Of a stretch of 64,000 nucleotides of DNA, positions 1 through 7,624 are shown one piece after another. Within the stretch, counting starts at the first letter, position 1; each line of letters starts with the position of its first letter. The notes under the pieces are model-generated. The model saw only the letters and a list, made by a program, of their open reading frames with translations, did not search any database and was not told the origin of the DNA. A program made the translations under genes and the position numbers. Source of the DNA: Psychrobacillus sp. FSL H8-0483 (GTDB lineage: Bacteria; Bacillota; Bacilli; Bacillales_A; Planococcaceae); NCBI RefSeq assembly GCF_038637725.1, contig NZ_CP152052.1:186001-250000 (forward strand). The letters run 5' to 3'.

Positions 1-261
1 TTGAAGCAGGTGTAGAAAAACGAGTCTTTTTCTACACCTGTTTTTTGTATACTTTTCATTAAACTACTATTTTTTTGTAGGCAATTGATTGTAGTGAAAG
101 ACGGCGACTCCAGCGGGAATAGCGTGAGCTGAAGGCCCCGCAGGAGCGATAGCGACGAGGAGACTGAAGCCATGCCCGCGGAAAGCGTCCGTCTAGAACG
201 GAAATCAATACATGGAAAAGGGACCATCTCTCAGTCAATGTATGACTTTAGGGACAATCCC
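1..261. repeat. Repeat element R1, copy 1 (left end cut by window start)
   Basis: This matches the copies near 6.3, 42.2 and 51.3 kb over almost its whole length. It has the internal hairpin (arms CAGGTGTAGAAAAA and its complement, then a T run, 7-46) and the GC-rich core containing GCGGAAAGCGTCCGTCT. The right terminus GGGACAATCCC is a decayed form of the GGGACAGCCCC end seen in the 51.5 kb copy. It carries no transposase and so resembles a non-autonomous element. Confidence 0.85.
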
Positions 262-745
262 TTTATTGATTTGGTTGCTCTCACGGATAAATAGATTGTT
301 CGCTTATTAGAAATGAGGTGTAAAGGGCAACTTTAAGAAATAAATTATAGATTGAATCTAATCAACAGAATAAGAATATGGATACGATAGATGGAAGAAG
401 AAATTACACTATTAAATTAAACACTAAGTTTGCACTTGGCTGTTAATGAGTTGCTTAACACTTCTTCAATCTTTACCGATATTATTAATGACCATATAAA
501 GGTACATCAATAGGAAACTTTTTTTAGCATTTACTCTTGGCTTTATCCTCACTCTTTAATTTTACATTTCAAGTTAAGTGGATTTTAGTTGCGAAAAGAA
601 ACGGATGTTCGTATAATAAGAAGAACTAGTGTGCATATTCCACTTGAGAAGCTATATAAGCGAATTCAAACTGTTGAAATGATAAACTGCAGGATAAATT
701 TTTCAAAGATGTGACAATGCAACATTAAACTAGAGGGTGGCTACC
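262..745. other. Intergenic stretch, no clear gene
   Basis: No credible coding sequence is visible between the repeat and the small ORF at 746. An open frame from TTG 589 has no ribosome site and gives no recognisable protein. The only other structure is the possible promoter at 589-617. Confidence 0.4.
589..617 (+). promoter_or_regulatory. Possible sigma-A promoter with a LexA-like box
   Basis: TTGCGA (589-594), 17 bp, then TATAAT (612-617) fits a sigma-A promoter. Between the boxes, GAAACGGATGTTCG (598-611) matches 8 of the 10 fixed positions of the Bacillus LexA box CGAACNNNNGTTCG. An SOS promoter is an inference, because one half-site is imperfect and the next gene starts 129 bp downstream. 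Confidence 0.3.
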
Positions 746-931
746 ATGGAACAAGAAAGAATCGACAAATTTATTGAAGACATGTTGAAAGAATATCCTC
801 GAGAGAAAGTCATTGGCGCATTAGATATGTTACTTCGCACGCCGAAAAACGAAGCAGTCAAGTTGGCAAAAGTAGATAGTAAAATAGGTGAAGGAACCAC
901 CTACTATTATGAACTGCCCCGTAAAAGTTAG
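746..931 (+). CDS. Small hypothetical protein, 61 aa, possibly truncated
   Basis: I chose ATG 746 because AGAGGGTGG (732-740) lies 5 nt upstream; an in-frame GTG at 737 would overlap that site. The N-terminal 40 residues look helical and charged and belong to no family I recognise. The tail GEGTTYYYELP resembles the last strand of a histidine-kinase ATPase domain, where GxGTTFYFxLP is usual. The final codons and stop (CCC CGT AAA AGT TAG) lie in a sequence resembling an IS3-type insertion-sequence end, so the original C-terminus may have been replaced. No function can be assigned; it may be a remnant. Confidence 0.4.
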   Translation: MEQERIDKFIEDMLKEYPREKVIGALDMLLRTPKNEAVKLAKVDSKIGEGTTYYYELPRKS

Positions 932-962
932 ACACAAAATCTAACTTATACGGGGTGTTTTT
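917..962 (+). terminator. Rho-independent terminator
   Basis: CCCCGTAAAAGTTAG (917-931) pairs with CTAACTTATACGGGG (941-955) with one mismatch and a 9-nt loop, followed by a T-rich run. The 5' arm includes the last codons of the small ORF. It also resembles an IS3-family terminus and its inverse. Confidence 0.7.
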
Positions 963-1029
963 ATTTTAATTGAAAAGAAAAAATTATAACCAAAAGAAAT
1001 GTCTACTATTCAATTATTATCATGTACAA

Positions 1030-1047
1030 AAACTAGATTCTTAAGAA
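1030..1047. repeat. Direct repeat flanking ywaC, proximal copy
   Basis: AAACTAGATTCTTAAGAA occurs here and again at 2085-2102. Next to it, TTATTATCATGTAC at 1014-1027 recurs at 1964-1977. The two pairs bracket the ywaC gene. Confidence 0.5.
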
Positions 1048-1110
1048 CTATTATAGAACTAACAAAAAACAGAGAAAACCTAACAAGTAGATTGTCTCCG
1101 TTTTCATTAT

Positions 1111-1770
1111 TTATCCATTTGAATCTGTTTCACCAGATAGTAGTTGAAGTCTTAATTTAGACATTTCTTTGTCCAGTAACGAGGAAGCATTGGATAGCTC
1201 AATTAATTGTTTTTGAGCTTCTTCCGGTATTGATTCACCTTGATATTTATAGTTGAGTTTATGTTCTGTTGATGCCCAAAAATCCATAGCGGATGTTCGG
1301 ATTTGGATTTCCGCGGGAACCCATATCACTTCATTAGATAAGAAAACTTGCGTTTCTACAACAAGATGAAGGCTTTTGTAGCCACTCTTTTTAGGTTCTT
1401 TAATATAGTCTTTTACTCTAATTATGCGAATATCTTCACGCTGCTCGATATGTTCCTTCAGCAAATATACATCATCAATAAAGCTAGTGACAATTCGTAC
1501 TCCAGCAATATCTCGTATTTCTTGTTTAATAGATTCTTGAGTCAGCGGTATTTCTTTATTTTCAACCTTCTCAACCAATGACATAATAGTTTTCATGCGT
1601 GTTTTCATATGCTCAATGGGAGAGTATCCGTGTTTCGATTTCCATTCAAGATCAATAATATTGAAATCACTCTTCAACTCATATAATGCCATCTCATATG
1701 GGATGAAAAAGCCTTTCCAGTTTTTAAAAACCTTTTGCACTAAATCGATCTTATGTGTCTCTTGATACAT
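1111..1770 (-). CDS. ywaC: Small alarmone synthetase, YwaC/RelP type, (p)ppGpp synthase
   Basis: This protein transfers pyrophosphate from ATP to GDP or GTP, making (p)ppGpp in the cytosol. It has the RelA/SpoT synthetase fold and no hydrolase, TGS or ACT domain, as expected for the roughly 210-aa stand-alone enzymes. Visible motifs are IRDIAGVRI, the GYKSLHLVVE block and AEIQIRTSAMDFWASTEHK. The IEHMKTRMKT segment is closer to YwaC/RelP than to YjbM/RelQ as I remember them. An in-frame GTG at 1779 exists, but ATG 1770 is better placed relative to AAGGGG, giving 219 aa. In Bacillus and Staphylococcus this gene is induced by cell-wall stress, which fits the nearby lia operon. Confidence 0.88.
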   Translation of the reverse strand: MYQETHKIDLVQKVFKNWKGFFIPYEMALYELKSDFNIIDLEWKSKHGYSPIEHMKTRMKTIMSLVEKVENKEIPLTQESIKQEIRDIAGVRIVTSFIDDVYLLKEHIEQREDIRIIRVKDYIKEPKKSGYKSLHLVVETQVFLSNEVIWVPAEIQIRTSAMDFWASTEHKLNYKYQGESIPEEAQKQLIELSNASSLLDKEMSKLRLQLLSGETDSNG

Positions 1771-2247
1771 ATTAAACACCCCTTGATTAAAATCACACTT
1801 TATTATTCTGACATCATATCACAGGTGGTTTGAATCGGAAAGATATATGAGAATAACTAGCCAGGGGATGAAATGTAATCGTGTTGCAGAAACAAGCTAA
1901 ATGGAAGAACGTTTGAGCTCCCCCCTTTTTATTCTACCCAAAAGCACCTAACCGGTATTTTTGTTATTATCATGTACCGCAAATGTAAATGCAGATAACA
2001 CAAATAAAATAAACATATTAAATCTGTTGAACCTTTCAAAAAGCTTTAAACAATAGGAAATCGAATTTTAAAATACAAGTAAATAAACTAGATTCTTAAG
2101 AATTTCTTCATACTTATCCTGCTGGAATGTTAAGAAATGAACGGTACAATAAGAAACATAAGAACGATGAGGAAGGCATCCTAAGTACACCACATTCTGT
2201 GGCAACGGATGCATGACCCACATCGTGCGGGCCTAGGAGGTAAGCAA
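1771..2247. other. Intergenic region with direct-repeat copies
   Basis: No gene is apparent. The region holds the distal copies of the two direct repeats that also occur below ywaC (1964-1977 and 2085-2102), and presumably the promoters of the divergent ywaC and response-regulator genes, which I cannot place confidently. Confidence 0.4.
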
Positions 2248-2940
2248 TTGACACAGTTTACAGTATTAGTGACGGATGATGACCAGGATATTCGAGATGG
2301 TATTGAAATTTATTTGAAAAATGAAGGTTATAACGTTTTGAAAGCAGCGAACGGTCTAGAAGCGCTACAGTTAATAGAAGAAAATGAAGTGCACGTGATA
2401 GTGTTGGACATTATGATGCCGAAAATGGACGGAATTTCAGCGACTTTTAAAATAAGAGAACAAAAAAATATTCCAATCATCATGCTGAGTGCGAAAGCAG
2501 AGGATTCGGATAAAATACATGGTCTATCTGTAGGAGCAGACGACTATGTGACAAAACCGTTCCATCCAATGGAGCTAGTGGCACGAGTAAAATCACAGCT
2601 TAGACGTTATACGAAGCTTGGTACTTACCAAGGTCAGCAGCCGGTTATCGAAATTGATGGGCTTATCCTAAACCAAGAAGCAAAAATGCTTTCTGTTGAA
2701 GGTGTATCCGTGAAACTGACACCAATTGAATTTAAAATCACAGAGCTACTGATGATCAATGCCGGACGCGTTTTTTCTATCAATGAAATTTATGAGCGTG
2801 TTTGGAATGAACCCGCATATAACGCCGAAAATATTGTGGCAGTTCATATTCGTAAAATACGCGAAAAAATTGAAGCGGATCCAAAAAATCCGAGATATGT
2901 AAAGGTGGTGTGGGGCGTTGGCTATAAAATCGACAAGTAA
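2248..2940 (+). CDS. OmpR/PhoB-family response regulator
   Basis: This cytosolic DNA-binding response regulator has an N-terminal receiver domain with acidic DDD at residues 10-12, the phosphoacceptor Asp near residue 54 in VLDIMMPKMDG, and Lys in DDYVTKPFHP. A winged-helix effector domain follows, ending in YVKVVWGVGYKID. I chose TTG 2248, giving 230 aa, because TAGGAGG (2234-2240) sits 7 nt before it; the open frame extends 13 codons upstream without a ribosome site. It is followed by a small membrane ORF and the histidine kinase at 3082, so the three form one operon. The stimulus is unknown. Confidence 0.9.
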   Translation: MTQFTVLVTDDDQDIRDGIEIYLKNEGYNVLKAANGLEALQLIEENEVHVIVLDIMMPKMDGISATFKIREQKNIPIIMLSAKAEDSDKIHGLSVGADDYVTKPFHPMELVARVKSQLRRYTKLGTYQGQQPVIEIDGLILNQEAKMLSVEGVSVKLTPIEFKITELLMINAGRVFSINEIYERVWNEPAYNAENIVAVHIRKIREKIEADPKNPRYVKVVWGVGYKIDK

Positions 2941-3085
2941 ATGGAATTTACTATTGTCTATTTTAGCAATTGTGTGCGGCATCAGTTGTTTAACCTACTG
3001 TCTAGCCAATTGGATGCCACTAATAGAGATTAAAGAAAGTTTTGTTCAAATTTTACGAAATATGAATGGGGGCGTTGCGGGATGA
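2918..3085 (+). CDS. Small membrane protein coupled between response regulator and kinase
   Basis: A 55-codon frame runs from TTG 2918 to the TGA at 3083-3085, in a different frame from both neighbours. It overlaps the end of the response regulator and shares ATGA with the kinase start. AAAGGTGG lies upstream at 2901-2908. The product would have one strongly hydrophobic helix (LLLSILAIVCGISCLTYCLA) followed by a short polar tail ending NMNGGVAG. I recognise no family. The ATGA overlap points to translational coupling with the kinase. The alternative is a former kinase N-terminus lost by frameshift, but the kinase has its own start and first membrane helix. Confidence 0.5.
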   Translation: MAIKSTSKWNLLLSILAIVCGISCLTYCLANWMPLIEIKESFVQILRNMNGGVAG

Positions 3086-5202
3086 AGCATTCGATAGGAA
3101 GAAATATCTTACTTAGCGCGTTGGCAGTAATCACACTGTTATCGCTATTTACGCTAATAAAACAAGGACGGAATTTTATCGGTACGAGCTATTTTGATAG
3201 TGATGCTTTTGGGTGGCAGCTATCTGAATTTGAATCGTCTATTGTTCCAGTAGTTTTAGCGGTACCAGATAAAGAAGAAGTGAAGAAAAAGATCACGGTA
3301 ACGCCAGCGGAAATAGAGGAATATCGCTATCGGTACGGGGACCTGCAAAGCCAGTTAGATTCGATAATGAATCAATATCTAAGTGGGACAGGGGAAGTAA
3401 CGACAGAAGCAGCAATTGCAGAACGAGATAAAAAGTTAGCGGATATTACGAAAAACTTCGCAGATGATAGCTATGTAGAACAAAAGATTCGAGCGGAAAA
3501 AGAAGCACAAGTAGATGCTTATTACAAATCGATCGAACATGCAAAAAATGATTTGTTGAGTCAAAAAGAGGACTTTGTATATGACTTAAAGAATGTCGAA
3601 ACAGGAGAACATTTTACAAACGGAGAAATGAATTCAAAAAACGCATTTAAAAAAGAATATTCGAGTAAATATGGCTACTTAAAAGAACGCACTGTCTATC
3701 AACAAGTGGACGATAGCTGGCTAGTCAGTGATACAATGGGAAATCCATTTGCACGTTTTGAAGGGACAATAGCGATTCCAGAATCTAGTATTTTAAATGG
3801 ACCTAGAGCTCATGAGTATAAATACTTTTTATCAAACCAACGCAAGTTTTACAGTGTACTTTTCGTAGGAATTTTAGCAACGGTTGCATTTACTTTATTG
3901 TGGAGAAAAAATAACGAAACTTTTCGAAATAAAAGTAGGGAAGAAAAATATCGCAAGTTGCCAATTGATCTAAAATTAGCATTTTTCCTTTTAAGTATTT
4001 TGTTGACCATTACTACCACTTCGTTTTTGGGAGAATTTGTGATATCTAATGACTATGATATGCAAATAATTACATTTATTTTTGCAGTTGTTTTTACAGG
4101 ACTCACATTGTATCAATGGAAGTGGATGCGTGCTGGACTTGGTACTGTAGATTGGAAACGTAGTCTTATTTATAGCTGGGGAAAATCATTAGAAGGACTT
4201 TTCTTAAAACGATCTATCGGAATTCAAACGTTACTCATGTTAATCGTCGTGTTTTTCTGGGGAGCTGGAACGTTGCTTGTGCTCATGCAACCGATAGCAT
4301 TAATCATCTGGATACCAGCGACTTTATTTATAGGCGTTCCCGTACTGGTTGTATCATTATCCAGAATGGCTTACTTGAACCGCCTTATAGCGAAAACAGA
4401 GGAGATGGCAAAAGGCGTTATTGGAAGTGAGATTGACGTAAGAGGAAAGTCACCAATTGCTCAGCATGCCACAAATTTGAATGAGCTTCGTGATCGAATA
4501 AAATCTTCTCATTCCGAACAAGCAAAAAGTGAAAGGCTAAAAACAGAGCTAATCACCAATGTAAGTCATGATTTGCGGACACCATTAACTTCTATTATTA
4601 CGTATACTGATTTATTAAAAAATCCAAGTATAACGGATGAAGAGCGAGCGTCCTATATTGCCATTTTGGATAAAAAATCGATGCGTTTGAAAACGTTAAT
4701 AGAAGATTTGTTTGAAGTATCAAAAATGGCTTCAGGCAATATAGAATTAGATAGGCGAAAAGTTGATTTAACGCAGTTATTGCAGCAAGCGATAGCCGAG
4801 CATCAAGAAGACATTAATAAATCGGGGTTAGAATACCGTGTCGTCATCGGTACAAAACCAATTATGTCCTATGTAGACGGACAAAAATGGTGGCGAGTAC
4901 TGGATAACTTAATTATCAACACATTAAAGTATGCACTTCCAAATACACGAGTGTATATCAATTTGGATCAGGTCGACGGAGAAGCCGTTTTCGTTATTAA
5001 AAATATTGCGAAGTATGAATTAGGCAATGATGTCAATGAATTAACGGAGCGATTTAAACGAGCAGACACATCGCGCCATACAGACGGTTCTGGCCTAGGC
5101 CTTGCCATTGCCCAATCCATTGTCGATTTACACGGAGGCAGCTTGAAGATGGAAGTAGACGGTGATTTATTTAAAGTAACTGTGAAAATAACAGTGATTT
5201 AA
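3082..5202 (+). CDS. Sensor histidine kinase with large extracytoplasmic region and six predicted helices
   Basis: This 706-aa membrane kinase pairs with the regulator at 2248. A first helix (about 7-25) is followed by roughly 225 mostly polar, charged residues that should lie outside the cell, then five more hydrophobic segments between about 254 and 430. A HAMP-like linker leads to the HisKA motif NVSHDLRTPLTS with the phosphorylated His near residue 496, and a HATPase domain ends with GSGLGLAIAQS near residue 670. The multi-helix arrangement is longer than a standard two-helix OmpR-partner kinase, and the sensed signal cannot be read from sequence. It is co-transcribed with the regulator and the small membrane ORF. 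Confidence 0.88.
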   Translation: MKHSIGRNILLSALAVITLLSLFTLIKQGRNFIGTSYFDSDAFGWQLSEFESSIVPVVLAVPDKEEVKKKITVTPAEIEEYRYRYGDLQSQLDSIMNQYLSGTGEVTTEAAIAERDKKLADITKNFADDSYVEQKIRAEKEAQVDAYYKSIEHAKNDLLSQKEDFVYDLKNVETGEHFTNGEMNSKNAFKKEYSSKYGYLKERTVYQQVDDSWLVSDTMGNPFARFEGTIAIPESSILNGPRAHEYKYFLSNQRKFYSVLFVGILATVAFTLLWRKNNETFRNKSREEKYRKLPIDLKLAFFLLSILLTITTTSFLGEFVISNDYDMQIITFIFAVVFTGLTLYQWKWMRAGLGTVDWKRSLIYSWGKSLEGLFLKRSIGIQTLLMLIVVFFWGAGTLLVLMQPIALIIWIPATLFIGVPVLVVSLSRMAYLNRLIAKTEEMAKGVIGSEIDVRGKSPIAQHATNLNELRDRIKSSHSEQAKSERLKTELITNVSHDLRTPLTSIITYTDLLKNPSITDEERASYIAILDKKSMRLKTLIEDLFEVSKMASGNIELDRRKVDLTQLLQQAIAEHQEDINKSGLEYRVVIGTKPIMSYVDGQKWWRVLDNLIINTLKYALPNTRVYINLDQVDGEAVFVIKNIAKYELGNDVNELTERFKRADTSRHTDGSGLGLAIAQSIVDLHGGSLKMEVDGDLFKVTVKITVI

Positions 5203-5206
5203 CATT

Positions 5207-5241
5207 AAAAACTTCGGAAGAGACTTTCCGAAGTTTTTTTG
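5207..5241 (+). terminator. Rho-independent terminator
   Basis: Arms AAAACTTCGGAA and TTCCGAAGTTTT enclose a short GAGACT loop and run into a T stretch just after the kinase stop codon. Confidence 0.85.
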
Positions 5242-5277
5242 CATGCTATAATTTAATGAAAAAGGGGTTTTGGAATA

Positions 5278-5742
5278 ATGGAAACACTAAGTCAATTAAA
5301 CTTTGCACGAGTTTACACATTGGGTAAAGTGAAACAAAGTAAAGAAACTGCTTACGACATAAAGCCAAGTGGATTTAACAATACGATTCGATGGAACACG
5401 GGACATCTATTTGCGACAATGGAAACTCTTACGAAACGAGCAATTCCGTCGTATGAGCCCATGCATCCAGAGTGGTTTCCTCTATTTGTTCCTGGTACAA
5501 GCCCAGGTAGCTGGGAAGTAGAACCCCCAACAATGGATGAATTGGTACGTGCATTAGAGGAGCAACCTGAACGAATTAAAGCGGTACTCAAAGATAATCT
5601 GCAAAATAGCTTAACAGAACCAATGGCAATCGGTAAATTTCATCAAATGGAAACAGTAGAGGCTATTGTGCAATTCATGGTTTGGCACGAAGGCATTCAT
5701 GCTGGAATCATTCATGCATTAAATCGTGCTACAGCAGAATAA
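5278..5742 (+). CDS. DinB-fold family protein
   Basis: This 154-aa cytosolic protein has the four-helix DinB/YfiT-like fold, which usually binds a divalent metal through three histidines. Candidate ligands are His in NTGHLFATM near the N-terminus and the pair in MVWHEGIHAGII near the C-terminus. Family members include thiol-dependent transferases and many uncharacterised proteins, so no substrate can be named. ATG 5278 follows AAAGGGGTTTTGG at suitable spacing. It is followed after 3 bp by the P-loop kinase gene, so the two are probably co-transcribed. Confidence 0.75.
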   Translation: METLSQLNFARVYTLGKVKQSKETAYDIKPSGFNNTIRWNTGHLFATMETLTKRAIPSYEPMHPEWFPLFVPGTSPGSWEVEPPTMDELVRALEEQPERIKAVLKDNLQNSLTEPMAIGKFHQMETVEAIVQFMVWHEGIHAGIIHALNRATAE

Positions 5743-5745
5743 ATA

Positions 5746-6267
5746 ATGAAGATTTATATTGTCGGATCGGTGGGGAGTGGCAAAACAACGCTTGCTCGAA
5801 AAGTAGCAAGTAAACTGGAGGTACCACACTTTGAAACCGATAACTTCGTATGGACCAGAAATCCAGTAGGTGCCGATATTCGTAATGAGATGGAAGTGCG
5901 CAATCAGTTGTTACAAGATGCTATCGCATTAGATAGTTGGGTCATAGAAGGTGTGCATATCGATTGGACAGACGCCGGATTGGAAAAAGCAGGTCACATT
6001 ATTTTTTTAGACATTCCTATTAGGAAGCGATCAAAGCGGATAGTCATGCGGTATTTTCGGCAGCTCCTGAAAATAGAAAAAGCTAACTATCGACCAACAT
6101 TTCCTATTTTTTGCCGAATGTTCAAATGGAATAAATATTTTGAAGAGCAAATGAAGCCGGAATTTCTAAAGAAGTTCAAGAAATACCCCCATAAAGTGCA
6201 TCATTTTATTAGCCCTGAAGAAATTGAAGAATGGTTACATGATATGAGAAAAGGGGCTGTCCAATAA
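5746..6267 (+). CDS. P-loop nucleotide kinase, FlaR/topology-modulation type
   Basis: This small cytosolic P-loop NTPase resembles adenylate and shikimate kinases. Walker A is GSVGSGKTT at residues 7-15, and a DNFVW segment near residue 37 matches the family's acceptor-side motif. Relatives are annotated 'DNA topology modulation protein FlaR', but their real substrate is not established. The gene starts 3 bp after the DinB-fold gene. Its last codons (GGG GCT GTC CAA TAA) are the first bases of repeat R1 copy 2, so the insertion supplies the final residues (GAVQ) and the stop codon. The native C-terminus may have been a little different. Confidence 0.75.
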   Translation: MKIYIVGSVGSGKTTLARKVASKLEVPHFETDNFVWTRNPVGADIRNEMEVRNQLLQDAIALDSWVIEGVHIDWTDAGLEKAGHIIFLDIPIRKRSKRIVMRYFRQLLKIEKANYRPTFPIFCRMFKWNKYFEEQMKPEFLKKFKKYPHKVHHFISPEEIEEWLHDMRKGAVQ

Positions 6268-6548
6268 ACTCATAAATTGAAGCAGGTGTAGAAAAACGAG
6301 TCTTTTTCTACACCTGTTTTTTGTATACTTTTTATAAAACTACTATTTTTTCTAGGCAATTGATTGTAGTGGAAGACAGCTACTCCAGCGGGAATAGCAG
6401 ATGTTTTCTGCACCGAAAGCGAAGCGGCAGGTGCATGAGCTGAAGGACCCGTCGGAGCGAAAGCGACATGCCCGCGGAAAGCGTCCGTCTGGAACGGCAA
6501 TCAATACATTGGAAAAGGGGACCATCTCTCAGTCACTATATGACTTTG
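6253..6548. repeat. Repeat element R1, copy 2, overlapping the 3' end of the kinase gene
   Basis: Left terminus GGGGCTGTCC begins at 6253 inside the coding region, and the terminator-like hairpin occupies 6281-6323. Compared with the other copies it has an extra segment of about 35 bp (around 6400-6435, including CACCGAAAGCGAAGCGGCAG) and a shorter middle. The right terminus GGACAGCCCC is missing and is replaced by an IS3-like end sequence. Confidence 0.85.
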
Positions 6549-6549
6549 A

Positions 6550-6572
6550 AGTGACCCCTAAAAGTTAGACAA
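6550..6572. mobile_element. Possible IS3-family terminus remnant
   Basis: GTGACCCCTAAAAGTTAGAC resembles termini of IS150-subgroup IS3 elements in Bacillales as I remember them. It begins exactly where R1 copy 2 loses its expected right end. No transposase is nearby. A similar CCCCGTAAAAGTTAG occurs at 917. Confidence 0.35.
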
Positions 6573-6588
6573 GGTTACTTCAAGCCTC

Positions 6589-6628
6589 ATAAAAAAAGAG
6601 ATTTCCTAGTGAATAGGTTATCTCTTCT
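6589..6628 (-). terminator. Terminator at the end of the lia operon
   Basis: On the minus strand AAGAGATAACCT and AGGAAATCTCTT can pair across a 7-nt loop, with 10 of 12 positions matching, followed by a run of seven T. It overlaps the last codons of the 88-aa gene and should end the lia transcript. Confidence 0.65.
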
Positions 6629-6884
6629 TCTTTTTCAATGTTTCCATTTCGTGTACGAGATAATCCAGCTTACTTTGTATCTGCTTCATTTGTTGTTGCT
6701 GTTCTAACCCTGCTTGTTTGTCTTTCTGCTCTGCACGAGCCGCTTCAGATAATGCAATACCTTCACCGAGCGTGCCAATAATGTATCCAAATGTAACAAT
6801 GACAGAGCCAATGAATCCGATGGTATCGCTCAAGTTAGGCGGCAGCTCGTTATTTGGATCTTCCGGTATCATGAACACAAACAT
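6618..6884 (-). CDS. Small membrane protein with coiled coil, distal gene of the lia operon
   Basis: This 88-aa protein has one hydrophobic segment (about residues 22-45, IGFIGSVIVTFGYIIGTLGE) and then a charged, glutamine-rich helix (QDKQAGLEQQQQMK...) likely to form a cytosolic coiled coil. I recognise no family. GGAG lies about 6 nt before the ATG. It starts 47 bp after liaR on the same strand and is followed by a terminator, so it is the last gene of the transcript. A role in envelope-stress signalling is suggested only by position; its short helix-plus-coil design could let it contact LiaH or the LiaFSR complex. Confidence 0.6.
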   Translation of the reverse strand: MFVFMIPEDPNNELPPNLSDTIGFIGSVIVTFGYIIGTLGEGIALSEAARAEQKDKQAGLEQQQQMKQIQSKLDYLVHEMETLKKKKR

Positions 6885-6931
6885 CCTTTACTCCGTCTTT
6901 TCATTAGCATATGATGAACTGCTCATATAGG

Positions 6932-7588
6932 TTATTTTTTGGACGGAACCAATTGATGCTGGAATGCATAAATAACAGCTTGTGTGCGGTCGCTCACTTC
7001 CAGTTTGGATAATATGTTGCTGACATGTGTTTTAGCTGTTTTCAGAGCGATGAAAAGAGTGTCCGCTATATCTTGATTTGTTTTGCCTCCTGCCATAAGA
7101 AGTAACACTTCTAGCTCTCGCTCCGTTAAGTCTTCGTGCAGAGAGTGATTAGATCCTTGTCGCATGCGCTTCATCATTTTATTCGTCACTTCAGGCTCTA
7201 AAACTGCATCCCCATTTAATGTTTTACGAATGGATTCCGCAATATGAGAGGCTTTGGATGTTTTCAATAAATAACTTATTGCTCCTGCTTCTAATGCAGG
7301 ATATACCTTATCATCGTCAATAAAGCTCGTCACAACCATCACTTTAGCTTCGGGCCACTTTTGCACGATTTCACGTGTTGCCTCCGCACCATTCATAATC
7401 GGCATGACCATATCCATTAAAATAATATCTGGCTTAAGTTCGAGTGCAAGGCTCACGGCTTCCCGTCCATTCACCGCCTCCGCAACTACTTCCATATCAG
7501 GTTGTGCTTGTAAATAAGCAGACACGCCAATGCGTACCATTTCATGGTCATCTGCTAATAAAATACGTATCATTCCCTGCATCTCCAT
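6932..7588 (-). CDS. liaR: LiaR, NarL-family response regulator of cell-envelope stress
   Basis: LiaR binds DNA and activates the lia genes after phosphorylation by LiaS. The receiver domain begins MIRILLADDHEMVRIGVSAYL, has the phosphoacceptor Asp in DIILMDMVMP and Lys in YLLKTSKA. The C-terminal LuxR-type helix-turn-helix is LTERELEVLLLMAGGKTNQDIA and onward. ATG 7588 follows TTAGGAAAG; an alternative ATG at 7573 gives the usual family start MIRxLL. It lies downstream of liaS with a 36-bp gap. Confidence 0.93.
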   Translation of the reverse strand: MEMQGMIRILLADDHEMVRIGVSAYLQAQPDMEVVAEAVNGREAVSLALELKPDIILMDMVMPIMNGAEATREIVQKWPEAKVMVVTSFIDDDKVYPALEAGAISYLLKTSKASHIAESIRKTLNGDAVLEPEVTNKMMKRMRQGSNHSLHEDLTERELEVLLLMAGGKTNQDIADTLFIALKTAKTHVSNILSKLEVSDRTQAVIYAFQHQLVPSKK

Positions 7589-7624
7589 TCTTCTTCTACT
7601 TTCCTAAGCGATAGCTGCTCGAGG

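Noticed and set aside
737-745. GTG start at 737 for the small ORF
   Set aside because: It overlaps the ribosome site that serves ATG 746.
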